Source of the DNA: an uncultured Fodinibius sp.
Lineage (GTDB): Bacteria > Bacteroidota > Rhodothermia > Balneolales > Balneolaceae
Length of the DNA: 64,000 bases
NCBI GenBank assembly: GCA_913057775.1
Contig: CAJXOG010000006.1
Span: forward strand, 62,001 to 126,000
Reading direction: 5' to 3'
Shown here one piece after another: positions 7,846 to 16,426 of the stretch. Positions within the stretch are counted from its first letter, which is position 1. Each line of letters begins with the position of its first letter. A model generated the notes under the pieces. It saw only the letters and a list, made by a program, of their open reading frames with translations. It ran no database searches and was not told the DNA's origin. The position numbers were made by a program, and so were the translations under genes.

Positions 7846-8328
7846 CTAACTGGTTTCACGTGAATACCAAATTTTACCATTTGGATATTTGAGTGCAATG
7901 CCCATCATTACTTTCCAGGCTGGGTTATATGCACTACTTTTCTTTTTAATTCTATTTTTGACATCCGGCTTTGCACCACCGTATTCCTTGCGATGCTGAA
8001 ATTGAGGGACTTCAACCATACCCGATAGTTCCACAATAGAACTACTGTCGGTTTGTACAATATTTGAGCTTAACCATACTTTTTGCTGGTTATACTTTTT
8101 AAAATTAGTCTCGAGTACAAGCTCATTTTTATTATATGACTTAATACTAAAACCCTCCCCTTTTAGAATAACATCAAGTTTGTCAAATGATTTATCCACC
8201 GAATCTGAAGTTTCAATAAGTATAACATTAGCATCTTTCATTGGTTTAGAGTCTGGACCGGCAGGTCCAGAATTCAGAGTAGCGCAGCTGACAAATAGTA
8301 ATACAATAAGCAACGAGAGGTACTTCAT
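7846..8328 (-). CDS. Lipoprotein of unknown function
   Basis: This 160-residue protein has a clear type II signal (MKYLSLLIVLLFVSC, lipobox VSC with Cys15) and is probably an outer-membrane or periplasmic lipoprotein. After the lipid anchor comes a Pro/Gly-rich stretch and a domain of alternating strands and helices with no motif I recognise. A segment 'IVETSDSVDKSF..LKGEGF' style of helix then 'LVLETNF' strand resembles small lipoproteins that adopt ferredoxin-like folds, but this is only an impression. It stands alone, bounded by terminators on both sides. Function unknown. Confidence 0.7.
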   Translation of the reverse strand: MKYLSLLIVLLFVSCATLNSGPAGPDSKPMKDANVILIETSDSVDKSFDKLDVILKGEGFSIKSYNKNELVLETNFKKYNQQKVWLSSNIVQTDSSSIVELSGMVEVPQFQHRKEYGGAKPDVKNRIKKKSSAYNPAWKVMMGIALKYPNGKIWYSRETS

Positions 8329-8458
8329 TTTTTATTATTTGATATATAGTTCCAATTTCCTGAATTAAACAGAACCATCGAAAAAATTGCAAATTTTTTG
8401 TGATGAACCGTTTATAAATTTTATGAATACAAGTTCAAAGGGATTGATAATAAAAAAA

Positions 8459-8480
8459 GGGTTCCGAAAATTCGGAACCC
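8459..8480 (-). terminator. Intrinsic terminator of the aconitase gene
   Basis: GGGTTCCGAA/TTCGGAACCC forms a near-perfect hairpin. On the minus strand it is followed by a run of seven T residues, 27 bases after the aconitase stop codon. Confidence 0.85.
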
Positions 8481-8506
8481 TTAAACGTTTAGTTTAAACG
8501 AATTTA

Positions 8507-10471
8507 TTATCCGGCTTTCTTTTTCGCCTTAAAGCGATTAATAACACCACCGTGCAATACAGCTTCTTTTTGTCGCTCACTGAAGGTGTGTTTTACGGTA
8601 TATTTATTTCCTTTCGTCTTATTATGAATAACAACTTCATTGCCATTTTTTATAGCTTCTCGAATGTCATTCACTTCAAGAACATCTCCCTGATCAATAT
8701 CTTCGTAATCCGCATCATGCTCAAACTCTAACGGAGGAATGCCGAAGTTGATCAGGTTTTGCCAGCCAATACGAGCATAGCTTTTGGCTATTACAGCCCG
8801 CATGCCAAGGTATCGTGGTGCAATAGCTGCGTGCTCACGACTCGAACCCTGCGCATAGTTTTCACCTGCAATTACCACATGACCGTCATGTTCTTCTTTG
8901 GCTTCCATAGCACGATCGTGGAAATTTTTGTCCACAACATCCAGCGTAAATTTGCTAATTTCAGGGATGTTACTACGATATGGAAGCACTTCGGCTCCGG
9001 CACGAAGAATTTCATCGGTTGAAATATCATCACCCATCTTCAACAGAACAGGAACATCAAAGTCTTTCAACTCATCAAAGTCGGGCATAGTTGAAATATT
9101 CGGGCCCTTCTTAATTTCACCGCGTTCCTCCTGGGGTTTGGGTGGCGTCAGCATCTCAGTATTCACAACCAGCTTCTCTGGATGTTCGTACTTGGGATAT
9201 TTCATATTATAAAGATCTTCGAGATCACGAGGATCAGTTATCTTACCCGTCAGTGCAGAAGCTGCCGCTGTTTCAGGACTGACCAAGAACACTGAATCTT
9301 CAGGCGTTCCCGATCGATCAGGGAAGTTACGCGGAACAGTACGCAGGCTGTTCTGTCCTGATGCAGGCGCCTGTCCCATCCCGATACAACCGTTACAACC
9401 GGCTTGATGGATACGAGCACCGGATTGCACGAGATTATACATCACGTTGTTCTTGACCATATTTTCAATAATCTGCCGTGATGTAGGATTGATATCGTAC
9501 GAAACATTGTCATTAACCGTTTTATCCTTCACAATTTCAGAGGCCATCCAAAAATCCCGATAACCCGGATTTGCCGAAGAACCCACATAGGATTGATAGA
9601 TATCCTGACCTTCTACTTCGCGAACGGGAACAACATTACCCGGACTGCTGGGCAGAGCAACAAGCGGTTCTACATCATCCAGTACAAGTTCTTCGTATTT
9701 ATCATACTCAGCACCCTCATCCGCTTTCAGCTCAACAAATTCGTGACCGCGCTCTTGTGATTCCATAAAGCGACGCACTTCACCGTCAGCAGGAAATACC
9801 GTACTGGTTGCACCCATCTCAGTACCCATGTTCGCAATCACGTGACGGTCCATTGTGGAGAGGTTTTTCAAACCTTCTCCAAAGTATTCAATCACATATC
9901 CGGTTGCACCGTCAACATCATAACGACGCAGCATTTCGAGCACTACATCTTTAGCACTTACCCAGTCGGGTAACTCACCTTTTATCTCGACACCTAATAC
10001 TTTAGGCATTTTGATATAAAGCGGTTCACCGGCGATGGCAAAAGCAACATCCAAACCGCCTGAACCGATTGCGAGCATTCCCATACATCCTGATGCAGGA
10101 GTATGACTGTCGGAACCTGCTAATGTTTTTCCGGGAATGGCAAAACGTTCTGTTTCAATTGGATGGCTTACCCCATTACCCGGACGACTATACCACATAC
10201 CAAATCGTTCAGCAGCAGATTTAAGAAATACGTGGTCATCCGGATTTTTAAAGTCCGTTTGAATCAAATTGTGATCGACATATTGACACGACATTTCGGT
10301 TTGTGCCTCATCCAGTTCCATAGCCTCAAGTTCAAGCATCACCATAGTACCGGTGGCATCTTGCGTGAGGGTTTGATCAATTTTAAGACCAATTTCCTGG
10401 CCGGGAACCATTTCACCATCAACGAGATGGCTTTTGATTAGCTTCTCAGTAACATTAAGTGGTTTACTCAT
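8507..10471 (-). CDS. Aconitate hydratase (compact LeuC/LeuD-type)
   Basis: The 654-residue protein is an aconitase: it isomerises citrate to isocitrate through a [4Fe-4S] cluster. Cluster cysteines are in SGCMGMLAIG near residue 128 and in QAGCNGCIGMGQAP near residues 355-358. The C-terminal swivel domain has the QGSSREHAAIAPRYLG block. At 654 residues it is shorter than bacterial AcnA (about 890) or AcnB (about 850), matching the compact aconitase group close to isopropylmalate isomerase. The TPASG and cluster motifs and absence of leu genes nearby favour aconitase. It is monocistronic, ends at a strong terminator, and supplies isocitrate to the glyoxylate shunt genes found elsewhere in this window. 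Confidence 0.9.
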   Translation of the reverse strand: MSKPLNVTEKLIKSHLVDGEMVPGQEIGLKIDQTLTQDATGTMVMLELEAMELDEAQTEMSCQYVDHNLIQTDFKNPDDHVFLKSAAERFGMWYSRPGNGVSHPIETERFAIPGKTLAGSDSHTPASGCMGMLAIGSGGLDVAFAIAGEPLYIKMPKVLGVEIKGELPDWVSAKDVVLEMLRRYDVDGATGYVIEYFGEGLKNLSTMDRHVIANMGTEMGATSTVFPADGEVRRFMESQERGHEFVELKADEGAEYDKYEELVLDDVEPLVALPSSPGNVVPVREVEGQDIYQSYVGSSANPGYRDFWMASEIVKDKTVNDNVSYDINPTSRQIIENMVKNNVMYNLVQSGARIHQAGCNGCIGMGQAPASGQNSLRTVPRNFPDRSGTPEDSVFLVSPETAAASALTGKITDPRDLEDLYNMKYPKYEHPEKLVVNTEMLTPPKPQEERGEIKKGPNISTMPDFDELKDFDVPVLLKMGDDISTDEILRAGAEVLPYRSNIPEISKFTLDVVDKNFHDRAMEAKEEHDGHVVIAGENYAQGSSREHAAIAPRYLGMRAVIAKSYARIGWQNLINFGIPPLEFEHDADYEDIDQGDVLEVNDIREAIKNGNEVVIHNKTKGNKYTVKHTFSERQKEAVLHGGVINRFKAKKKAG

Positions 10472-10711
10472 AAATATTTTTGGATTTATTTCCGCTATAC
10501 AGTTGATTACACTAAAGTAAAATGCTTCAAAAATCGTTTCTTAAAATACCGGTTGACGCCCCTATTCTTCAAGTAAATGCACAAGAAATAATAATTTATA
10601 CATATTCTAAGCTATAGGTAGAAATATATACTTAGTTTTTAAAGTTTTTTTTCTTAATTAACGGTATCTCTATTGACAAAGTTATAAAGATAATCTGAGT
10701 TTAATATTCGT

Positions 10712-11005
10712 ATGAATACGAGCGATGTAGTAGCGATGCTTGCCAAAAATTGGGATATGACGCAAGTCGAAGCACGTGAATTATTAGATGTTATTACTCA
10801 GACATTAAGCGAAAATATTGCTACTGGTAATTCTTTCACGATACCAGAGCTGGGGACGTTTAGTGCTACTACTCGAAAAAAACGAAGATCTTATAATCCC
10901 CACTATGAGCAATATATGGAGTTACCTCCAAAACGGGTTGTTGATTTTAATCCCAGCAAGGGACTAAAAGAAGACTTCAAACAAGCGGATACAGACGATG
11001 AGTGA
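10712..11005 (+). CDS. HU/IHF-family DNA-binding protein
   Basis: The 97-residue protein has the HU/IHF fold: two N-terminal helices (TSDVVAMLAKN..., VEARELLDVITQTL), strands around GNSFTIPELGTFSATTRKKRRSYNPH, a beta-arm with the NP motif, and a C-terminal helix with a short acidic tail. It should bind and bend DNA as a dimer and contribute to nucleoid structure. The last 8 bases overlap the next gene, which itself begins with an HU domain, so the two are co-translated and may heterodimerise. The arm lacks the usual RNPxTG spelling (YNPHYEQYMELP), a modest divergence from housekeeping HU. Confidence 0.9.
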   Translation: MNTSDVVAMLAKNWDMTQVEARELLDVITQTLSENIATGNSFTIPELGTFSATTRKKRRSYNPHYEQYMELPPKRVVDFNPSKGLKEDFKQADTDDE

Positions 11006-12701
11006 AAAAGTTACATTTGGAGAACTTGTTGAGTCAATTGCTGAGGAAACGGAACACTCCAAGCAATTTACTCATGATTTTTTCAAGGATTTTGTAAACG
11101 TCATCAATGGCGGACTCGAAGAAGATGGCAAGGTAAATATTGCCGGCTTTGGAAAGTTTGAACTTCAACGCGTGGACGAACGCGAAGGATACAATCCGCA
11201 AACCGAGCAGAAGATAACCATTCCGGCCCACAATAAAGTAGTCTTCAAGCCCTACAAAGATCTCAGAGAGCTTGTAAATGCTCCCTATGCACATATGGAG
11301 CCGCAACTCATAGAAGAAGAGGATACTGAAACTTCTGATACTTCTCCTGATCATCAAACAATAGATTCCCAAACAGAAAAGTCTCGTATTGAGAGCGAAA
11401 GGAGCTCAGACGAAGAAACCGAACAATTAGAACAGGAAGAGAAGTCAGAACCTGATATTACAGAAACTTCAGAAGAGCAGGAACCCAATGAGGACGATTT
11501 CATTCCCACTGCTCCCCCCACTTCGCACAAACAAGATAACGAAGAAAACGAAGGCAATGGTAAGGATCAAGCAGAGGCAGACCAAGAATCTCCTTTTAAT
11601 TTTGGAGAACCGCAAGATTCGGATGAGAATACAGCAAAGTCCTCAACTTCTGAAAGTTCAGATGATGATGACAATGGTGATATTGTAGAATTCAATGCTA
11701 CACAGTTTGATGCTGAAGATGATCTCCTTGAAGAGTTCATCGGTTCAGAAGAATCAGAAGAAAAAGAACAGCAAGATGAGCACTCTGAAGATTTATCAGC
11801 AGAAGAAGAGCTTGAGTCAGAAAAAAATGAACCACACGAAAGTGAAGACGAACCGACCGAAACAGTATCAAGCGACGAAGATGACAAAGAGGACGAAACA
11901 ACAAAGTCTGAAGAAGAAGTTCTGGCAGAAGAAGTTGAAAAGCTTGAAGAAGCTGCTGAAAATTTAAAGCAGGATCAACCAGATCAGTCGGATCAAGAAG
12001 ATGAGGTGGCCCCCCTCCCCACTGCTGCAACAAGTCGTTCGTCCGACCGAAGTTCTTCATTTTCATACGTAGCAGCAGCTACAATTATTTTACTGCTCAT
12101 TGCCGGAGGAGCTTGGTATTACAGCACATTACCTGCAAATGATACTACCCTGATTTCTGAATCGGAAGAACCTACAGCCTCAGCTGATGCTACTAACCAA
12201 CAGAATAATAACAATCAACAACAGTCAGCAGAGCAAGGAGAGGCTGAAGACACTCAACAAGCAACACAAAATCAGTCGCAATCGGCAGCACAGTCTTCAG
12301 CAACCACGCAATCGACTAATAATACTACGCCCAAGAGTCAAGCTGTTGAAATTGAAAAAGGACAAACTTTATGGAGCCTGGCAGAGGAACGCTATGGAAA
12401 TCCTCGTTTGTGGCCCTGGATTTACGGCAACAATGGTTCTCTTAACGATCCCGATCTGATTTACGCCGGCAGTTCACTTGCAGTTCCGCTGCCTTCGGGC
12501 CCGCAAAACACCCTTACCGACACTGATTCGGTAGGTGTTGCAAAAGGATATATCGCCACTTACAAATGGTATAAAAGCAATGAGGAATCCAAAGCTAAAA
12601 ATCACCTTTGGGCTGCCAAGTTATATCACGATGATTTACAACAGCTAGCTGATGTACCCATAGATAAAACAGATCTTTCTTATGCCAACAAAGCCCGCTA
12701 A
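10998..12701 (+). CDS. HU-domain / acidic linker / transmembrane / LysM fusion protein
   Basis: This 567-residue protein has four parts. Residues 1-90 are an HU-type DNA-binding domain with the arm motif YNPQTEQKITIP and VVFKPYKDLREL. Residues about 95-345 are a long Glu/Asp/Ser-rich, low-complexity and strongly negative segment. Residues about 356-374 (YVAAATIILLLIAGGAWYY) are a single membrane helix. After a Gln/Asn/Ser/Thr-rich spacer, residues about 450-500 form a LysM-like domain (EIEKGQTLWSLAEERYGNPRLWPWIYGNN...LIYAGSSLAVP). The predicted topology is N-in/C-out, putting the HU domain on the chromosome side and LysM on the peptidoglycan side. It overlaps the HU gene by 8 bases. A DNA-to-cell-wall tether is inference; the domains are visible. 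Confidence 0.85.
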   Translation: MSEKVTFGELVESIAEETEHSKQFTHDFFKDFVNVINGGLEEDGKVNIAGFGKFELQRVDEREGYNPQTEQKITIPAHNKVVFKPYKDLRELVNAPYAHMEPQLIEEEDTETSDTSPDHQTIDSQTEKSRIESERSSDEETEQLEQEEKSEPDITETSEEQEPNEDDFIPTAPPTSHKQDNEENEGNGKDQAEADQESPFNFGEPQDSDENTAKSSTSESSDDDDNGDIVEFNATQFDAEDDLLEEFIGSEESEEKEQQDEHSEDLSAEEELESEKNEPHESEDEPTETVSSDEDDKEDETTKSEEEVLAEEVEKLEEAAENLKQDQPDQSDQEDEVAPLPTAATSRSSDRSSSFSYVAAATIILLLIAGGAWYYSTLPANDTTLISESEEPTASADATNQQNNNNQQQSAEQGEAEDTQQATQNQSQSAAQSSATTQSTNNTTPKSQAVEIEKGQTLWSLAEERYGNPRLWPWIYGNNGSLNDPDLIYAGSSLAVPLPSGPQNTLTDTDSVGVAKGYIATYKWYKSNEESKAKNHLWAAKLYHDDLQQLADVPIDKTDLSYANKAR

Positions 12702-12770
12702 CGGTTAGTTTGGCAAACCTTAGACCTTTAAATAAAATTTATAATAAAAGCACACCATAGGAGTAAACAT

Positions 12771-13091
12771 ATGATTCGTCACGTAGTAATGTGGAAATTG
12801 AAAGAGGAAGCGGAAGGTGCCACCAAGGAAAAGAATGCCGAAAAAATGAAACTTATCTTGGAGGGGCTAAAAGTAAATATTGATGAAATTAAAAATGTGG
12901 AAGTTGGAATCAATATTTCTGATGATGATGACGAAGCGGGTTCACCGTTTGATGTAGTGCTGATCTCGGATTTTGAAACCGAACTGGACTACACCATGTA
13001 TACAAGGGATGAAAATCACAAAAAGGCCGTTAAGTTTATTAACTCGGTTATCGAAAAACGCCACTTTGTCGATTACAAAGTAGATACCTAA
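12771..13091 (+). CDS. Dabb (stress-response alpha/beta-barrel) domain protein
   Basis: The 106-residue protein matches the Dabb family: it opens with IRHVVMWKLKEEAEG, has a central helix, the strand NVEVGINIS, and ends with a His-rich helix/strand block (YTRDENHKKAVKFIN...RHFVDYKV). These small proteins form dimeric ferredoxin-like barrels; some are stress-induced, some act as cyclases, and most have no known reaction. An AGGAG Shine-Dalgarno sequence lies at 12759-12763, 7 bases before the ATG, unusually clear for this window and supporting the start. It is monocistronic and ends at a strong terminator. Confidence 0.85.
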   Translation: MIRHVVMWKLKEEAEGATKEKNAEKMKLILEGLKVNIDEIKNVEVGINISDDDDEAGSPFDVVLISDFETELDYTMYTRDENHKKAVKFINSVIEKRHFVDYKVDT

Positions 13092-13118
13092 CAGTTGATA
13101 AATACAATATTATTCAGA

Positions 13119-13150
13119 GCAGGGGTTTCTACCATAAGCCCCTGCTTTTT
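13119..13150 (+). terminator. Intrinsic terminator after the Dabb gene
   Basis: GCAGGGG (13119-13125) and CCCCTGC (13139-13145) form a hairpin followed by TTTTTTATTTT. It separates the Dabb gene from the convergent amidotransferase-like gene; the last T residues overlap that gene's stop codon. Confidence 0.85.
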
Positions 13151-13947
13151 TATTTTCTCATCCTTACTCTGGCTTCTGTTACCAACTGTTTAAAAATACG
13201 TCGCTGTGCAGGTATCTGCGGCATATATTCAGGATGCCACTGTACACCCAATATAAAATTCCGTTCTGTATGCTCAACTGCTTGTACAATTCCATTTTCT
13301 TCGCACGCAACAATAGATAGCTGCTTTCCAAGCTTATCCACCGCCTGATGATGCAGTGCATTCACCCAAACCTTGGGAAAACCCAGAAGATCATACAGCC
13401 TACTCTGCTCGTCCACCTTCACCCTCTTTTTGGGCCATACACTATGTACCCTGGGCACTTCGGTATAGTAGTTCGCAATATCCTGATGAAGAGTACCCCC
13501 GAAATAAATATTTAACAATTGAGCTCCTCTGCATATACCCAAGATGGGGATATTTTTATCTACTGCTTGTTTAATCAGATCAAACTCGAGTTCGTCACGA
13601 TTGTTATCTATATCCTCTGATGATGCTGAAAAAATCTTCCGCACTAAGTATATGATTGGAAAAAATAAAACGGTCAACAAGTAGGTAAAAAATTTGTGCA
13701 GACTGGATACTTTTTCATCCTTCAAAAAAAGGTCACGAATATCTTCCGCCCCGTATCGTTTCGGATTAATATCGGCGCCCCCTCCAATGATAAGTCCGTG
13801 AATATCTGCATCAGGCAGTCCTTTTTGTGGATGGATACGAATAGCCCGCCCCCCATGCAAAAACACGGCAAACCAGGTAAACCACCAGGCTGCACGGCCT
13901 CCTTTATCGGGTCCCGTCACCCCAATATTTGGTCTATGCTTGGTCAT
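13150..13947 (-). CDS. Peptidase C26 / class I glutamine amidotransferase-like protein with hydrophobic insertion
   Basis: The 265-residue protein has the gamma-glutamyl hydrolase-type class I amidotransferase core: the GLIIGGGADINP strand, the nucleophile elbow ILGICRGAQLLN (Cys139) and the His-Glu block QWHPEYMP near the C-terminus. Relatives hydrolyse gamma-glutamyl bonds (PuuD, folate hydrolases) or supply ammonia. It is unusual in having a strongly hydrophobic segment, about residues 87-105, where homologues have a short charged loop. This could be a membrane-dipping element. Its start overlaps the end of the amidoligase gene by 14 bases, so the two form an operon. A joint role in making and cleaving amide-linked compounds is inference. 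Confidence 0.85.
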   Translation of the reverse strand: MTKHRPNIGVTGPDKGGRAAWWFTWFAVFLHGGRAIRIHPQKGLPDADIHGLIIGGGADINPKRYGAEDIRDLFLKDEKVSSLHKFFTYLLTVLFFPIIYLVRKIFSASSEDIDNNRDELEFDLIKQAVDKNIPILGICRGAQLLNIYFGGTLHQDIANYYTEVPRVHSVWPKKRVKVDEQSRLYDLLGFPKVWVNALHHQAVDKLGKQLSIVACEENGIVQAVEHTERNFILGVQWHPEYMPQIPAQRRIFKQLVTEARVRMRK

Positions 13948-14938
13948 CCAAATCCAGTAAAATTTCCAGGGTTTTTGCCCATTCTTTACGAAAAGATATT
14001 ACCGTCTCATCTCGTCGCAGAAGATATAACCGACTCAACTTCTCAAACATTTCATTATTACTAACAAGTTTTTCAACCGCCAGCCAGTGATTCCATTCAT
14101 CTGCAAAACGCCATTCGGGGTCATCAATCCTGCTGTTGGGTAAACGATAATGAAAAGTGGGACGCGGATCGTTCTTTTCTCCTTCCATAACAGGGGTTAT
14201 AAGCTCATTATTCAACATTCCAAAAATTGGCATCATATCAACCGGACGATTTCGAGTAGGATTAAATTCGACATAATCCTCAATAAATTGATCGGCATCG
14301 GGTTCATAAGCAGGATTCAAAATCTTTTTCACATATTTATCGGGAAACGGATCCACAAATGGAGAAATTCGACGTGTCATGTCAATACTAAGTGCCTTAA
14401 GCAACCATGGATAAACAATTACAAAAGCACGCAGGTAATTGAGTAACGTAGCTATCTTCAAATCTGGAGATTCAATATTCAAGTGCATCCCAAAAGCATG
14501 CACCATAGAAGCATGAGTGCCCTTTGCCTTGTTTTGCTGAAGGGCTTCGCGCAATTGTTCCAGTTGCTCAAGCTCCTGAATTGTAACCGGCGGCATAACA
14601 ATTTCCAGTGGTACTACAGAACGTGCCATTTTATCTACCACATCTTCTATCGATTTGCGGATAGAATCTTCCTTAAGGTTAATCCCCAGCTTATCAAAAA
14701 TATTTTCTTCGGCCATTCTCCGAAGGATACGCGCATCCAGCTCCACTCTAAAATCACCTAAATCAGTATCGGTAATATTTATATGATACCTGTGCTCTTC
14801 CGAAATTTTCCCGCCAAAGACGGAGGTAATTATTTTAGCTGCCTGCATAGGTTCTATACCGGCGAACTCGAGCTCAAGGCCAACCTTTCTGAGATTACCG
14901 TCTTTATTTTTTGTAATCGGGGGCAATAAAAAGGACAT
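13934..14938 (-). CDS. Amidoligase-family enzyme (COOH-NH2 ligase superfamily)
   Basis: The 334-residue protein starts best at the ATG at 14938 (MSFLLPPITKN); 30 further in-frame upstream residues lack family character. It opens with the amidoligase signature VGLELEFAGI, continues with a conserved strand ending FRVELDARIL, and has an HASMVHAFGMHLNIE block with the His/Asn of the putative active site. The family (Pfam Amidoligase_2) was defined computationally as ATP-dependent ligases joining carboxyl and amino groups, related to glutamine synthetase-like and gamma-glutamylcysteine-ligase folds. It overlaps a C26/glutamine-amidotransferase gene, a pairing reported for this family. Substrates are unknown. 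Confidence 0.8.
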   Translation of the reverse strand: MSFLLPPITKNKDGNLRKVGLELEFAGIEPMQAAKIITSVFGGKISEEHRYHINITDTDLGDFRVELDARILRRMAEENIFDKLGINLKEDSIRKSIEDVVDKMARSVVPLEIVMPPVTIQELEQLEQLREALQQNKAKGTHASMVHAFGMHLNIESPDLKIATLLNYLRAFVIVYPWLLKALSIDMTRRISPFVDPFPDKYVKKILNPAYEPDADQFIEDYVEFNPTRNRPVDMMPIFGMLNNELITPVMEGEKNDPRPTFHYRLPNSRIDDPEWRFADEWNHWLAVEKLVSNNEMFEKLSRLYLLRRDETVISFRKEWAKTLEILLDLDDQA

Positions 14939-15050
14939 TTGTAAAAGCTTGAAAAGGAGCGTATTGATAATTTGCCAACAAATCAGCTTCTTAGCATAAT
15001 CAAGTTTTAAACGACTGCAAAATATCATTAATAAAATTCAGGGAAAACTT

Positions 15051-16346
15051 ATGAAACGACTCATCCGGCTAAGTCTACTGCTGATCTTCCTCTTACCCAT
15101 CATGTCGGTAGCCCAGCCAACCAAAGTTTTTAAAGGAGCCAAAATCATCCCTATAAGTAGCGAACCTATTGCCAATGGTGTACTTGTAACCAAAGGGGAT
15201 AAAATTGTTGCTGTGGGATCGGAGGGCGAAGTTGAGATTCCATCCAATGCAAAAGAATTCGATGTGTCCGGCAAGGTTATTATGCCGGGTCTTGTGGACT
15301 CTCATTCCCATATTGGAGATGGCGATGGCGGCGATCGCTCTGCAGCACTTCACCCCGATGCGCGTATTATCGACAGCATTGATCCGCATAGCGAAACATT
15401 CAAAAAAGCACTGGCCGGAGGAGTTACAACGGTAAATGTAATGCCCGGCTCGGGACACTTAATGAGTGGACAAACAGCCTATCTAAAACTTCGCAATGCG
15501 GATAAAATTGAGGAAATGCTTTTTGTAGATGATCCGCAAAACAAGATAGCCGGAGGACTCAAAATGGCAAACGGTACCAACTCCATAGGGGATCCTCCTT
15601 TCCCGGGCACACGTGCAAAATCAGCATCAATGGTTCGGGAGCTATTTATAAAAGCGCAAGCCTACAAAGAAAAAGTCGAACAGGCTAACGGAGATCCCGA
15701 AAAAATGCCCAAGCGCGATGTAGGTATGGATGCGCTAGTTGAGGTACTAGACGGTGAGCGTATCGTCCACTATCATACGCACCGACATTACGATATACTC
15801 ACTGCTATTCGACTGGCCGAAGAGTTTGGATTTCGTATGGTGTTACATCATGTAAGCGAAGCATGGAAAATTGCCGATGAAATTGCGGAAGCTGATTTTC
15901 CTGCATCCATCATTGTACTCGATGCTCCCGGTGGAAAACCTGAAGCTACTGACATAAGATACGAAAACGGGGCTGTACTTGAGGAAGCAGGAGTAACAGT
16001 CGGCTATCATACAGACGCTTCTATTACCGATACAAGGCTGTTTTTGCGATCCGGAGCATTTGGTGTTCGTGCAGGGATGAGTCGCGATGCAGCACTCAAG
16101 GCACTGACTATCCAAAATGCCAAGATGATGGATCTGCAAGATCGGGTGGGAACGCTAGAAGCCGGTAAAGATGCCGACTTTATAGTTTTATCCGGCGATC
16201 CGCTGAGCGTCTATACAAAAGTTGAACAAACATGGGTTGAAGGTATTAAGCGATTCGATTATTCAAACCCTAAAGATCGCAAGTATTCCACCGGCGGCTA
16301 TGATGTATTTAGAGGTTCGGCTCACAATCATCACGGTGATAAATAA
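15051..16346 (+). CDS. Exported metal-dependent amidohydrolase
   Basis: The 431-residue protein has a signal peptide (MKRLIRLSLLLIFLLPIMSVAQ) and the composite amidohydrolase fold: an N-terminal beta-sandwich, GLVDSHSHIG metal motif (HxH), further histidines in VHYHTHRHYD and LHHVSE, the catalytic Asp in GYHTDASI, and the C-terminal GTLEAGKDADFIVLSGDP strand pair. This is the imidazolonepropionase/dipeptidase-like branch common in Bacteroidota, usually annotated only as amidohydrolase. It should be periplasmic and act on a cyclic amide or dipeptide. The tail ends in a His-rich sequence (HNHHGDK). The next gene is a paralogue that has lost the metal ligands; the two likely work together. Confidence 0.88.
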   Translation: MKRLIRLSLLLIFLLPIMSVAQPTKVFKGAKIIPISSEPIANGVLVTKGDKIVAVGSEGEVEIPSNAKEFDVSGKVIMPGLVDSHSHIGDGDGGDRSAALHPDARIIDSIDPHSETFKKALAGGVTTVNVMPGSGHLMSGQTAYLKLRNADKIEEMLFVDDPQNKIAGGLKMANGTNSIGDPPFPGTRAKSASMVRELFIKAQAYKEKVEQANGDPEKMPKRDVGMDALVEVLDGERIVHYHTHRHYDILTAIRLAEEFGFRMVLHHVSEAWKIADEIAEADFPASIIVLDAPGGKPEATDIRYENGAVLEEAGVTVGYHTDASITDTRLFLRSGAFGVRAGMSRDAALKALTIQNAKMMDLQDRVGTLEAGKDADFIVLSGDPLSVYTKVEQTWVEGIKRFDYSNPKDRKYSTGGYDVFRGSAHNHHGDK

Positions 16347-16426
16347 TGCACTGCTATTAAAACCCAAATGCAATGTTGCGTTTGATCCAACATCTTCAAG
16401 AATTTAAGCTTCAAAAAATTAGGACT

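Noticed and set aside
10673-10694. Sigma-70 promoter (TTGACA and GATAAT) before the HU gene
   Set aside because: The spacing is only about 10 bases, far from the required 16-18.
11567-11887. Serine-rich minus-strand frame
   Set aside because: It is the mirror of the acidic GAA/GAT/TCA-rich linker of the HU-LysM gene; the composition is an artefact.
16373-16426. 18-residue extension of the second amidohydrolase
   Set aside because: It masks a perfect signal peptide; the ATG at 16427 is better.
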